Part shown: piece after piece, positions 47,156 to 58,184 of the stretch | Position numbering within the stretch: position 1 is the first letter of the stretch | Layout: the number at the start of each line of letters is the position of its first letter | Assembly: GCA_941918925.1 (NCBI GenBank) | Contig: OW799236.1 | Span: 16,963,474 to 17,027,473, forward strand | Reading direction: 5' to 3' | Length of the DNA: 64,000 bases | From: Phyto melanocephala | Lineage: Eukaryota > Arthropoda > Insecta > Diptera > Rhinophoridae | Made by a program: the position numbers and the translations under genes | Notes under the pieces: model-generated | The model's input: only the letters and a program-made list of their open reading frames with translations | The model's database searches: none | What the model was told of the DNA's origin: nothing

Positions 47156-48260
47156 GGCCTGGTTGGACAATACTAATGTTATAACGACAACAAAAAGCGC
47201 CTATCTTAGATCGATTGCTGATATACCCAATAATACAGCAATTTTCCAGGAGGAGGCAGCCGTTTTTGTACCCAGTGGCGCAGCACGTATTTGTGATCAC
47301 TGCGGCGTCACACAGTTCGTACCATTTCCGTGCATTTTCTGCTCTAATCGTACAGCCGTCTACTGTTCACGCAAGTGCCGTGCAGCACACGCTTCCATTC
47401 ACGCCCTTGAATGTTATGCCCATCAGATCGAACTGTTTGAAGAGTTCGGTGTGGAGTTCGCAAAGCCACGCTTACTACAGCTCGCCTTTCGCATGCTCAT
47501 CAACGGCCTACCTCAGGTGGTGCCTCACTGTCGCAAAAAACCCACGGTCAGTAAAATGTGGAACGCCTTTAACAGCATACTGACCGAACGTAACTGCAAC
47601 TCTTCGTCCGCCTCGCTAGCTGCCTCCTCCACATCGTACTCAGCCCTGTTGCGTTTAGAATCCCACTTGGATAAGGAGGAAAAACCAAGTATGGTTTCTT
47701 TTGCCATCGTCGCACACATACTTGCCATCTATTTGGGCGAATACACTGACTTTTTCGAACTACTCGAGCTGACAATGCCCGCAGCAGCAAAGCTAGCGCG
47801 TCAGGAATGGGAATTGCTCGCGTCCGCTTTGCTGTTGCGCCACATTTGCCAGTTGCGGCACAAAAATCTTGTACACTGCCCATCCTTTGTGCTGCCCTCC
47901 GATCCTCACGTACTCTCACCCAACGATGAGTTCACCCTCTGGGAAACGGTGCGCCATGTACGACGCGGCTATCTACATCTGATAGCCGGCGATGTAACGA
48001 CTGTTGCGTATGCCGTTTTTCCCCAAACGCTCAGCCACTGTCGCCACTCGTGCATTGATATGATCTATCGCAAGATTAACGGCAGCAAGCTGACCGCCTA
48101 CGCCACAAGTGAAATTCCAGCTGATGCTTGCATTTGCAATTGCTTCGTTAGTGGGAACTATCGACAATCGCTGTACAGTCAACGCAAAATGGAACTGGCG
48201 ACACGAAGCATTGATTGCAAATGTGAAAAATGTTTTCGTCCATATCCTGATGAGGATTTT
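47156..48260 (+). CDS. SMYD4-like protein, coding exon 4 (MYND finger and SET core, degenerate active site)
   Basis: Largest exon, residues 352-719; acceptor TATTACAG|GG and donor GATTTT|GTAAGT. A complete MYND zinc finger spans residues 397-437: CDHC, nine residues, CIFC, then C421, C425, H433 and C437 in the family spacing C-x2-C/C-x2-C/C-x3-C/H-x3-C. The MYND is inserted in a split SET domain, the SMYD layout. The usual SET landmarks are altered: the N-terminal GxG-type motif reads KSAYLRS, the NHSC.PN motif reads CRHSCIDM (residues 646-653), and the catalytic Tyr position, by my alignment, is Phe681 (CNCFV). The post-SET cysteines C705, C707 and C710 remain. Family members methylate lysines; here I infer reduced or lost methyltransferase activity with the scaffold kept. 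The Drosophila SMYD4 paralogue it matches cannot be decided by eye. Confidence 0.93.
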
Positions 48261-49120
48261 GTAAGTATTTTTGCTATTTCCCCCACCACTTCCTCTTACC
48301 TCCTACATTTAACGCTATTAGGCATAAACTTAGTTTTTTTGTTTTACTTATTTCCAATTTTCTTTTTAATTTCTAATATTGTATTGTTGTATTCGATGTT
48401 CTAATTAATAATTTGAATGTCTTTTGATGTTGTGATTGAATGCTTGATGGATTTATTGATGTGTATTTATTTTTTTTTAGACATGTATTCAACAATTTAA
48501 CACTTTTATACTAAAATCATTTTTATTTTAAAATTGCAATGATTTTTTGTTTATATTTTATACCAGATATACTGTCAGACATATATGTCAGATATATGCA
48601 TATAGAAAGATTTTTAACAAAATTACTATTTTCAGACAAAATTCTTTAAAAAAGAAAATCTCCATGAGTTCTATTTTTTAAGGAAATTTTTAATTAATTT
48701 TAAATGATTCAAAACATGTACATTACATATACATATATTTAAAAAAGTTCTTCTTACAATATTAATCTGCCTTGGACTAGTTATTTATATAAAAAATATT
48801 CAGTTTTTACAGAGTGTTAAATAAATTTTAATATTTAGGAAATTTTTAAATTTCTATCATTAATTTGATACTAAAAAACAATATTTAGGCCGTTGTGAGA
48901 ATGCGTTATTTGTTTATACATACATAAATGTTCTAATGAATTGTACAGACCAAGACACATTCACAAGGTCAGGAAGGTTCTTAAATTATCCTTGATTTTT
49001 TTTATTTTATTTTTTAACAACGGAAAGTTAGATTTCTGTTATCGATATTAAAAAATATATTTTTTAAACCATTTTTTAATAAACTGATTATATGCACTTA
49101 TCCGTCTCTGGCATACAAAT
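48261..49120. other. AT-rich part of intron 4
   Basis: Starts with the donor GTAAGT. No element recognised. Confidence 0.4.
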
Positions 49121-49130
49121 TTACCTTACA

Positions 49131-49785
49131 CAGGGGTTACACGATCAAGTTTTGTGTATCAAATTTCAATACACTCACACTTTTTTAACTAATACACTCA
49201 TACTTTTAGAACTTGATGCGAACTTGCTTTTGAAATTCCCTTTCCATCGAATGTTTCAATTTACAGTCAAGAAAACAGCTGAGTGCAATTGTTGTGACGA
49301 ATTTTTGGTATTTTTTTTTTTTTTTGACAAATATTCTGCCGCCATATTTTTTTGTTTTGTGCTTTACAAATATTCTGCCGCAATTTAAATTAAATATAAT
49401 TCTGTGGCTTGGATATAAAAGGGTCAATGTCAAAATATTTACTTTTGAGAAAATTGAAATTGAACTTTAACAGAGATATTGGCCAGCATTTTATTTATGA
49501 AGCTGTTCTGGGTTAAGTATGACTTTAGCTATTTTACCATAATGAAATAGAGCAAGAAAACAAATATAATGCAATGACTAACTCAAAAGAGCAAAAAAGT
49601 GACATGACCCTTTTAGCTCCAAGCCACAGAATTAATAATGTTTGTAAATAAAAATAATAATTTTGAATAATAATATTTCTTTAAAATTGCGTGCAGCCTA
49701 CGTCAGAGCGATCAATTTAAAGTAATTTTGACAAGTAGTATGTGTGAAAAGCTTGACAGAAAAACTTGAACGTGTGGCTGCAGTG
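49131..49785. mobile_element. possible hAT-like TIR element
   Basis: The ends CAGGGGTTACACGATCAAG and, inverted, CACTGCAGCCACACGTTCAA are similar; TTACA lies at both edges. It contains the ~185-bp repeat at 49447-49630. Boundaries are tentative. Confidence 0.4.
49447..49630. repeat. dispersed repeat, copy 2 of 2 (~185 bp)
   Basis: Same sequence as 43055-43256 (for example AAGTATGACTTTAGCT and CCATAATGAAATAGAGCAAG). Confidence 0.75.
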
Positions 49786-50333
49786 TTACAGAAAACATTT
49801 TCGAAAAAGTTGCATGAATATGCCTTGGCACAAACGGAATAAATGATTATATTTTTAACAATATTTTTTATTTCAAATTAACATTTTTAATTTAATTTTT
49901 GTAATGTCAAATGAATGTTTGTTATTCTTTCTAATTTGTTGAGTTTTTTTTATATATAAAAATTCATTATAGTGATATTTGATAGAGAAAAATCGCCTTT
50001 GCATATACCTGTATGAATATGACTTGATGATTTGTTGTGAGTTTGATTAAAATGAGTGACGAACAAAAGTGTATGTACGTTCTAAAATTATTTAAAGTTG
50101 GCGAAAGAATTAAAGGACTACCGTTAAACTGTTTTCAATGTCATTAAACAGTATAGGAAGGAATTAAAAGCATATTGGAAAAAAAACTCATCTGGTAAAA
50201 AAGCAGCCCGGTTTGCTTAGTGCTTTGACTATTTGATTGGAAAAGTTTGAGACAATGCAGGCTTGAAAACATACAAAGTTTCAAAAAATGTACTGGCAGA
50301 TTTTTCGCAGCTTCCGTTTAAAAATTTTTGTAT

Positions 50334-50356
50334 AAGGAAGGAAGGAAGGAAGGAAA
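50334..50356. repeat. (GGAA)n microsatellite
   Basis: Five to six uninterrupted GGAA tetranucleotides in intron 4. Confidence 0.8.
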
Positions 50357-51112
50357 GTTTAAAATGAGGACCTAAAATCTGACAAAATTACAAGACAAGT
50401 CATTTTTTTACAGTGGGCTCTATAAATACCGAAATATATTTAAAAAAATATTTGCAAAAACGACTTCTTTTTTTCATGAAATTCCTGTCAAGGGGACCCA
50501 GTCCCGTTCTTTGTCACTAAAAGCCATCTATGTTTTAGTATCTCTAACAGGCATCTGGGTTCTAGGGTTCTATGCAACAAACATTTTTGCATGATTCCAC
50601 TGTTTGTGTATGTATCCGTCAACTACGCCTAATATCTGTTAATGTTAAGATTTGTATCTCTGATCAATCAATTCTCTCATTGTTTGTAGAAGCCTTCCTA
50701 CAATTTCCGCCTCATAGCGTATACAAATTTTTAATTGTTAGTCATAATTTGTTTTCAGTGCCCTTGATTGGTGAAGTTCCAATTGCTTCATTATTTCCGA
50801 AACAACATGAAAACAGAATCAATATATATCAAAGTTTAACATTTAGGAAGACGGCAAATTCAGTCAAATTCTTCACGCGTATAGCAAAGCATATGTATTC
50901 ATCAAGTTATCGTAGTTCAGAGAGAATTTTTTTTGTTTTTATTTTTTTTTTTTGTATAGAGTTTGACATATAAAAAAAATATTTAAAATTGTACTAAAGT
51001 GTATCCTTTTATACCAAATGTACTAAATTTAATTAAATTTGTTGTTTTTATATCCATTATCATGGGTTTCACTAATATTTATTATATTTTTTTTAAATCT
51101 AAAACTAGTTTT

Positions 51113-51418
51113 AACAAGGCATATTCATACAGGTATATGGTGCGGCGAATTAATACAAGAAAGCAACTTTTTAGGGAATATTTTCTGTCAAGGCCAATTC
51201 GTATATCAGGGTTGGAAAAGTTGTTATAATAAATTTAATTAATCAAATTTGATTAAAAAAGTACATTTAAGTTAATTGTTTAACACTGAAACCAAAATCT
51301 CATTTTCCATCCCTGCTTAAAAAAAAAAATCAAAGCGAATTAAAAAAATATTGGAAAAATGCTTTCGCATCAGCTAAGCTGATAATTTCACCTGTCACCT
51401 GTATAGATTTGCCTTGAG
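51113..51418. mobile_element. MITE with CAAGGCA tips in intron 4
   Basis: Left CAAGGCATATTCATACAGGT; right, inverted, CAAGGCAAATCTATACAGGT. A partial relative starts at 51519 (AAGGCATATTCATACAGTTA) with shared GGCGAATT and CATCAGCT..GCTGA words. It shares its tip with the 59210 family; no target duplication is seen. Confidence 0.55.
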
Positions 51419-51619
51419 TATTATAGTAAACTGATTGTAAGGACTTTTCGATCCCTGGTTTATGAATTCGCCGTAAGAGGAAGCATCTATGAAACATTTG
51501 CTTTATTGCTTATTTCAAAGGCATATTCATACAGTTATATGTAACGGCGAATTCGCTTTGATGTTCTCTGTCAAATACCATCAGCTGCGCTGAAAATTTC
51601 ACCTGCATGAAATCGTCAT

Positions 51620-52160
51620 GAAGGGGCATGTCTCAGCGACTCGAATTTATTGGTGAAGGGTGTTCTGGTGCTTACACAAACTAAAAAGTTTTGCAACAAA
51701 TGTTTCATAATGTGGACGTCGACTAAACCGTGTCTCACTGTGTGGACAGGAATGCAATTTCAAACTAGAATTTGAACAAGTTTTGTCACAAGTGTTCCAT
51801 AATAAGCATGGACGAGGACTTAGGAAAAAGTTTAGTATATGTTTAAAAATTTCTCTACTAATTCAAATTGAATAAAACCAAATATGTGCAGTCTATAATA
51901 GGGAAATTTTTTGTTTCTGGTATTATGCGATGTTGTTTAAAATGTTGTTAATTGTACTCTTTAATATTACCACTTTAATCTCATGACTCTACTCTTAACA
52001 CTCTATTAATATTTATTTTATCATCATAGTTTTTTTTATTATACGCTTCTTATTCTAATTTAAAATTAAGCCATAATTTACATAAAATTAAGAAAACCAA
52101 AAAAAAAACTATAGTTTAAAAAAATTAGACATATTCCAATATCAATACCACTTGACACAC
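51620..52160. other. end of intron 4
   Basis: One imperfect direct pair (AGTTTTG.CACAA.TGTTCCATAAT-like at 51690 and 51778). Otherwise featureless up to the exon 5 acceptor. Confidence 0.35.
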
Positions 52161-52169
52161 AAATTTCAG

Positions 52170-52512
52170 CATAAATTTCATCGTTACCGCTGTGATAATC
52201 CGAATTGCAAACAAATCTTTACACCATCAAATCTTAAACGCACCCGAAATCTACAATGGTGGAAATCCGATTACTATCGAAGACCCGAAAATAATGGTTC
52301 CGAACTGTTAGTTTGTACCGAATGTGAACAGACACAAAAACTCGAATGGTTTTGGACATTCACCGCTGCCCTGATGGACTGTGATACAATCGAAGAACGA
52401 TGTAAACTATATGCGGCCACTGAACGAGCCGAAAAACAACTGGTCGATACTCATGAATTGAAGGTGGCACTAGCACGTCAATTAGTCGAACAGTGTTTGC
52501 TAATACACCGAG
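52170..52512 (+). CDS. SMYD4-like protein, coding exon 5 (post-SET cysteine-rich region)
   Basis: Acceptor AAATTTCAG|CATAAA, donor CACCGAG|GTAAGT; entry phase 0, exit phase 1. It gives residues 720-833. It supplies the second half of the cysteine-rich cluster: C727-x4-C732 (YRCDNPNCKQIF) and then a CTEC pair, which with exon 4's CKCEKC would complete the zinc-binding post-SET module. The rest is helical (EERCKLYAATERAEKQ, HELKVALARQLVEQCL), as in SMYD C-terminal domains. Confidence 0.9.
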
Positions 52513-52519
52513 GTAAGTT

Positions 52520-53440
52520 GGGCTATAAACTATTATTAATTTGTCTTCTTCTTTTTAATATTTTTTTTTGTTTTTCATTTATATTTTTTTATAAATTTTC
52601 TTTAAAAACCAACTTAAAAAAAGAAACAATCGTTTCAATTACAAAAACGTATTTAATTCAAAGCAATTTTCAAATATAGAAAATTCTTTAAAACAAAGTA
52701 TTTCATATAAAGTATACATACATACATATACATTTAGTAGATTTTGCTAGTTTATAATTTGTTTTATTAATTAATTGTAGACATGTTTAGTCAAGGTTAA
52801 TATTAATCGCTATTAAACGAATAATAATCGCTAGTATAGATTTGATTTTTTTTTTAATATTTTGGTTTGTTATATTTTTAAGTTTTTTGTGTATATTTTT
52901 AATATTAATATAATTTATAATAATTATATAATTTTCCCTTTAAACTATTTATAGACTAGTACGATTGAAAACCAACATAATAATTCGTTACTCGCTACTC
53001 GATTAAGAATTGTATATAAACATCAAATATATTTTTGCTTCTTTTTTACATTTTTGTAAGATTTTACATAAATAATTCAGAAAATTTAAAAAAAAATAAT
53101 GTAAAAATCATATGTACATTAATCAAATTAAAGCTGAACTAAAATTGAATTAGAAAAGTCTCAGAACTGAGCTATAATTGAACTGGGACCAAAACAAAAC
53201 TGACCTAGCAATTACTAGAACTGAATTAGAACGAACCCATAACTGAATTAGAACTTAACCAAAACTGAATGGATCTGAAACAGAATAATACAAACTTAAC
53301 AAATCTAAACCTGAAATCAGAACAAGAACTGAATTAGATCTGAGTTGGAAGAGAACTAAGACTATACATAGAACAAAAATTATACACAACTAATGAATAT
53401 TTTGATTCGTGGCTTTTCTGGCATACAAATTGTAAAATGA
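52520..53440. other. AT-rich part of intron 5
   Basis: 53140-53400 has a run of GAACTGAATTAGAAC-like words (CTGA.TTAGAAC..A), an irregular short-period repeat. No gene. Confidence 0.45.
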
Positions 53441-53448
53441 CTTTAGCG

Positions 53449-54405
53449 AGTTGCAACATCCGATATTGATTTAAATTTAATTTGAACGTGGAAGTTTTCC
53501 TTGCATTTTATATTAGACTAGCCAAGCCCGGCGCGCGTTGCTACGCCCCTTAATGAATAAAAATGCATTCTGAATTTTAATTGTATATCAAGTGCAAGAA
53601 GCTAAAACTCACAACTTTTTTTATGGGTCTGTCACTGCCCACTTTTCTAATCACTAAACTGTATAGTCATGACAGTTCAATATGTGTGCAAAGTGTCAGA
53701 AAGTAGCTGAAAATTATAACTTATTTTTTATGGGCATGGCACTGCCCACTTTTAACGACCCTCAAACACTCCCTGGAATATGTATAACAACTTGCCAAAG
53801 TTTGAGTCCAATCGGCTTTACGGTTTTAGAGTCTATAGCTAACACACACACAGACAGAATTTTTATATATATAGATTTCAATATAAATTCTTTAATTTTC
53901 GACCAATATCGAATGTCGCAATTCGGCCCTGGATAAAGTTATCCAATGGCATGTGCAATGTTGGTGTTGATAGCCGCTGTGATTTGTGACTAATTTGAAT
54001 AGAACAGCGATTAAAAACAACCCACAAGAAAACGTCTAAAGTAATAAAATTCGCACAAACCAGGCAGCCATTCGCGAGCACAGTTGCATTTAATAGCTCT
54101 CGCCCGGATATCGATTTAAATTTAAATCGAACCTGGAAGTTTTTCTTGCATTTTATATTAGATTTCAATAGGAATTCTTTTATTTTCGACCGATTTCGAG
54201 TGTCGTAATTCAGCCTGGCTAAATTTGATCTATGGCATGTGTAATTTTGGCTTTTAGGGCTGCTGTGTTTTGTTACTACTTTGAATCAAACTGCGATTTA
54301 AGAAACCCCTCAAGAAAACGTATAAAGTGATGCAATTCGCTCAAACCAGGCGGCAGTTCTCGAGCACCGTTGCGTAAAATAACTCGCTCGCCTAATTTGA
54401 TTATG
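53449..54405. repeat. tandem duplication, unit about 287 bp
   Basis: The sequence around GGAAGTTTTTCTTGCATTTT, followed by ATATTAGATTTCAATA and the TTTCGACC.AT.TCGA.TGTCG block, is repeated in direct orientation. The first TTTCAATA starts at 53876 and the second at 54163. A partial preceding unit starts at 53449. The first junction is interrupted by a Helitron; the second is not. Confidence 0.8.
53518..53875 (-). mobile_element. 358-bp Helitron-like element with a surviving empty site
   Basis: The + strand edges are CTAGCCAAGCCCGGCGCGCG and TTATATATATAGA, so on the - strand it reads 5'-TC..CTAG-3'. The left flank TATTAGA and right flank TTTCAAT are joined directly in the neighbouring tandem copy (54156-54169), which shows the exact insertion point between A and T with no duplication. 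It is internally deleted relative to 61891-62758. Confidence 0.92.
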
Positions 54406-54689
54406 ATGTCAGCTGAACGTTTTATCATCTATTGCAATATATTCAGTCTTTAACGACTCTATCTGGATTAAATGTAAGAAAAAATTGAGGGTAGTGATTG
54501 ATTTGATTCGCCTGATCTTAGTTATAGGCCACTATATCTATGCAAGAGATTACCATACTTCCAAATTTGTCATGTGTAATGCACAATTTTTGTCCTTATC
54601 GATTAAATTTACTCAAATGAAATTGTTTATTGCATATTGATCTAAAATCGTTATCGGTCGTCGTTGCTGATGACAGTCTAATAGCATGT

Positions 54690-55725
54690 TCACACGGACA
54701 GCAAAATTCGAGGTTCGCTCTCTCATTTAAGGCTCGCGACCGAATCTTGATTTAATCTACAAGATTCGCCATACAAAATTTTCAAACCGAATCTTCCTGA
54801 TTCATTTTGAATCTTGCTGCGAATCTCGAAGAATTCAGAGGGTCCGCCATTTAACGTTTTTTTTTCAACTAGTGCTTATTTTGTGAATGGTAACACTTAG
54901 CTCATGTCTGATTTGACAGATAATTAGTTTTATCCTTCCGCTGAACGAATATAGTTGTGTATACGCTTAAACAACGCTGGGAAATATTGCGACATTACTT
55001 CGGCCGATTTTGCCAAAAAAATCATCTTTTCAAATGAAGCTCCTTTTGATCTTGATCTTGGCGGGTGTGTAAACAAGCAAAATTGTCGCATTTAGGGCAC
55101 AGAAAACCATATCGGCATTGAAAAGCCGATACACCCAAAACCAGCCACTGTTTTGTGCGTATTTTGGTCCAGAGGCATAATTGGGCCATTTTTCTTCAAA
55201 AATGAGCAAGGAGTGGCCGTAAACAATGGCGATCGTTATTGGGCCATGTTGAACGAATTTTTGTTCACAAAAATTGAAGAGAAGGATATTGGCAACATTT
55301 AGTTTCAACAGAACGGCGCTACGTGCCACACAGCCGAAGCTACGCTTTTTTTTATAGCATTTTCAAAATAAAAGTTATTTGGCGGACCCTTTACTATCAT
55401 CTCCAATTTTGATTAAAAAAATCGCTAATTTATCTGTACTGGCTGTCACAAACAAAAATCGTTGTGGAAATAAAAAAAAATATGTTTAAACATATATATA
55501 TAAGTATTTACATAAGATGGAAAAAATACAAATAGTGAAAGGTATTTAAAAGTGTAGAACAATGACTTTAATAAACAATAAAAAACAAAAAGCCGCGTTT
55601 AACAATTGAACAAAAAATACAAATGTCAAAGTGAAACAAGAACTATTGTCTGAACGCCAAGGTTCGCATTCGAGATTCAGAGAGCGAGCCACGAGATTCA
55701 TATTACCGTGTGAACATGGCATAAC
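54690..55725. mobile_element. TIR element with internal mariner-like debris
   Basis: Left GCATGTTCACACGG with AATTCGAGGTTCGCTCTCTC; right, inverted, GCCATGTTCACACGG with GTGGCTCGCTCTCTGAATCT. The inverted arms are similar over about 60 bp, although spaced differently. Boundaries are approximate. Confidence 0.55.
54960..55375 (+). pseudogene. mariner-family transposase relic with internal deletion
   Basis: A start-like piece (LKQRWEILRHYFG) is followed at once by KIIFSNEAPFDLDLGGCVNK, GIIGPFFFKNEQGVAVNNGD, RYWAMLNEFLF and FQQNGATCHTAEAT. Most of the N-terminal half and everything after the second catalytic region are lost; both visible catalytic Asp positions read Asn (FSNEA, QQNGA). Stops occur within it. 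Confidence 0.75.
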
Positions 55726-55755
55726 CAATTTTGTTTTCAAAGAGTTTCTAACGTA

Positions 55756-55880
55756 CAGTCCACACCACATCCATCGATTTGTTCGAACAACGAACAAATT
55801 TTTGTGCGCACATGAATTTGCCTGGTGTGGACCGCTGATGTCGATGTTTTGTTCTTGTTCAAACAGCGTTGTCAGAACAT
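55756..55880. repeat. second copy of the GTCCACACC hairpin module
   Basis: AGTCCACACCACATCCATCG and TGGTGTGGACCGCTGATGTC are inverted around TGTGCGCACATGAATTTG. The region through TTCTGACAACGC matches 32100-32201 in reverse. Confidence 0.6.
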
Positions 55881-56062
55881 TTGTTCGAACAACGATTTCT
55901 GATATTAAAAGGCACTTTGAATATGAAAGAATTAGACGACACATAAAAGTAGCAAGAAAATACACTTTAAGTTTTAATTTTTTGAAGCAGGCAGAGTCAC
56001 GAGAAATTTTTTGGATCTTTAAAATTCAGAAATTTTCACAAGGCTTTCATCCATGATACTAA

Positions 56063-56465
56063 GGGCCATTATTACAACTTGCCGACAAAGTTAATGTTAA
56101 TAAAAGGTAACTTTTGTTAACGTGAGCAATAAACTGACCATAAAGTATTTTTCGTTATTACAACCTGCCTATAAAATAAATTATATTTTTTTTTAAATAT
56201 GCCAGCACCAAAGCAAACTCTGAACAAATTAATTAGTTTTTTAAAAACAAAGTGGCAACGACAAGCAAATAGTAAACAATTCCCTTATACGGTAGAAAAT
56301 ATGGTAACTTTTAATTATAAACCTCACGTTAAAAGTTAAAGGTAGAGTGATCTTCCCTTTAATTTATCTGACACTTTTAGGTTAAAGTGAAGTTTTAATA
56401 ACGAAAAACTGGTTATCTGTCCGATAACATCCTAACTTTAGTTATCGGTATTATAATAATGGCCC
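56063..56465. mobile_element. 403-bp PIF/Harbinger-type MITE with a 46-codon ORF
   Basis: Tips GGGCCATTATTA inverted at both ends and TAA on both sides (56060-56062, 56466-56468), the usual 3-bp TAA target of Harbinger elements. An ATG at 56199 opens 46 codons to TAA at 56337-56339 (starts MPAPKQTLNKLISFLKTKWQ). This looks like a leftover N-terminus from the parent element. Confidence 0.85.
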
Positions 56466-56887
56466 TAATTGTACATAAGTTTGGAAATTTCCAAGTGAAT
56501 TTTTTTATTATGATAACTGTGGATTTGAAGACAAATAACTTTAAATTAATACTGAATGGAAATTTTTTCTATTAAATAAAAAATATACCAAATTGTCCAC
56601 AATAGCAAACGTTTTGAAAACTTTCTATAAAAGTACATATAATTTATAAGGAAATTTCAAATTTTTGATACTTATTTTTTTTGCACCAATTAACTGAAAA
56701 TATAACAACTTTTTCTTCCTTATCTCACATTTTATAAATATTCATAAACAAAATTAAAAATGTCCTACTATAAAAATTTTGCATTTTAAGTTTTAAAGAA
56801 GTCATATTAAAATTAAACAAACATTTACAATTAATTTTATTTTCTTTCTTTTTTCTATCTCCCCCATCTTGATCACCATCAAAATAG

Positions 56888-57195
56888 AGGGTTCAAAACA
56901 ACTTGACGAATGGGAGCTTAATAAATTGGGCTCTATTATGCGTAGTGCTTTACATATAGTGTCCGCTCAATATCGAAACTTCAGTATTGAATATGTCCAA
57001 TACATGTCCTATTTTTGGGATGTCATGGCTCTCAGCAATTATAAGTGCGGCGATAAGGAACTAATGCAAATGTTACATGCCCTCGAATACATTCCCGATG
57101 AGTACAAGGAGATCTTTATCAACTACTATGAAGACTATATAGCACCAAAATTTGTAGAAGAAACCTATGGCAATATACTCGATACGGAAGTGTAA
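56888..57195 (+). CDS. SMYD4-like protein, coding exon 6 (C-terminal helical domain, stop)
   Basis: The acceptor AAAATAG|AG is chosen because only it restores frame with exon 5 (G|AG = Glu834). An upstream in-frame TTG is intronic. Residues 835-935 end in EETYGNILDTEV and stop TAA at 57193-57195. The content is helical and rich in Tyr and acidic residues (RNFSIEYVQYMSYFWDVMAL), resembling the helical C-terminal domain that closes over the SET cleft in SMYD proteins. The total CDS is 2808 bp including stop (935 aa), somewhat longer than vertebrate SMYD4 (about 800 aa); the excess is mainly the N-terminal extension. Confidence 0.88.
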
Positions 57196-57374
57196 AGGTA
57201 AAAAAACACTTCACTACACTACACTCTATACAATATACAAAATCCATGCAACAAACTGAAAACCATCTAATAACAAAATAGGAAGAAAAACTCCCTCCCT
57301 AGTAAAATTCTATTTACAGCAAAAAAAAAACAGAAGAAAACATAAGACAAAAGCAATTTAGAAAAAACAGTTCT

Positions 57375-57380
57375 AATAAA
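57375..57380 (+). terminator. candidate polyadenylation signal of the SMYD4-like gene
   Basis: AATAAA about 180 bp after the stop codon, in AT-rich sequence. It is the first canonical signal downstream and would give a short 3' UTR. Such hexamers are common in this base composition, so this is only a candidate. Confidence 0.4.
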
Positions 57381-57399
57381 TAACTTTATAAATTATAAA

Positions 57400-58180
57400 A
57401 TAATTAACTAATTGATGAAGGAAAGAGCAAACAAATTACCATCACTCTTGAAGAGAAGAATGAGATGAGAATGAAAAACAAATTTAAATTTAATATAAAC
57501 AGGAAAAAAAAACTCAAAGTGAAAACAATTAAAACAATCTCACTGAAATGTTATTAGGAAAATTAAAATTAATTGATAATAAATTATTAACACAATTGGG
57601 AAAGTTTACAAAAAATTCAAAGGCTCAACAAATTAAACAGCAGAAATATTAAAAAAGTTAGTTTAAAGTAAATGTTTAAGAAACGTATGTATGCAGGTGG
57701 CAAGTCTCTACAGATGTTAAGTTTCAAATTTAATTTACTCAGTTCATGTTCTTTTTTGAAATTGAAGAAAAACTTTTGATAGAATGTCATGACATTTAAT
57801 TTGCACAGTTTACATTTGCTATAAAATTGTCTATACCTGGCTAAAATGAGAAGCTGTTTTTGAATCCTCGTTTTCGGAACTTTGCGGCTAAATCTTAGAT
57901 CCGCCTATTAATTTATTTGGAAGTCCAAATGGTATAATATACTACGGTTATAAAAGGTCTACAAAATAATCCATGATACCAGTTTTTATTAGACTTCTGG
58001 TTATGGAATGTAGAAAAGAAAATTTGTGTTACAGTTTCTTTTTGAAATCGTTGAAACCTAGTTTCCTTAAATTTTTTTCTTTCCATTTTTTTTTTTTACT
58101 CAAACTTCTAGGGTATTTCACGACGGTTCACTTTCCGTAAGCCGACCTATACCTTATATATAAGTCGGAGTCGAAAACTT
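57400..58180. other. downstream of the SMYD4-like gene
   Basis: AT-rich 3' flank. No gene recognised. Confidence 0.4.
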
Positions 58181-58184
58181 AAAT

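Noticed and set aside
47525..48182. Antisense ORFs opposite exon 4 (47525-47728, 47569-47919, 47973-48182)
   Set aside because: They are shadows of the real coding exon; the + strand frame has the MYND motif and consistent splice phases.
48261..48404. Extension of the exon 4 frame past 48260
   Set aside because: The frame continues by chance into the intron after a strong GTAAGT donor; the peptide becomes hydrophobic and AT-driven, and exon 5 joins in phase 0.
50572..50973. 133-codon ORF in intron 4
   Set aside because: No recognisable pattern, ends in poly-Phe from a T run, and includes part of a MITE-family sequence.
55546..56056. Two opposite ~140-codon ORFs
   Set aside because: They cover the hairpin module and TIR ends; no family pattern on either strand.
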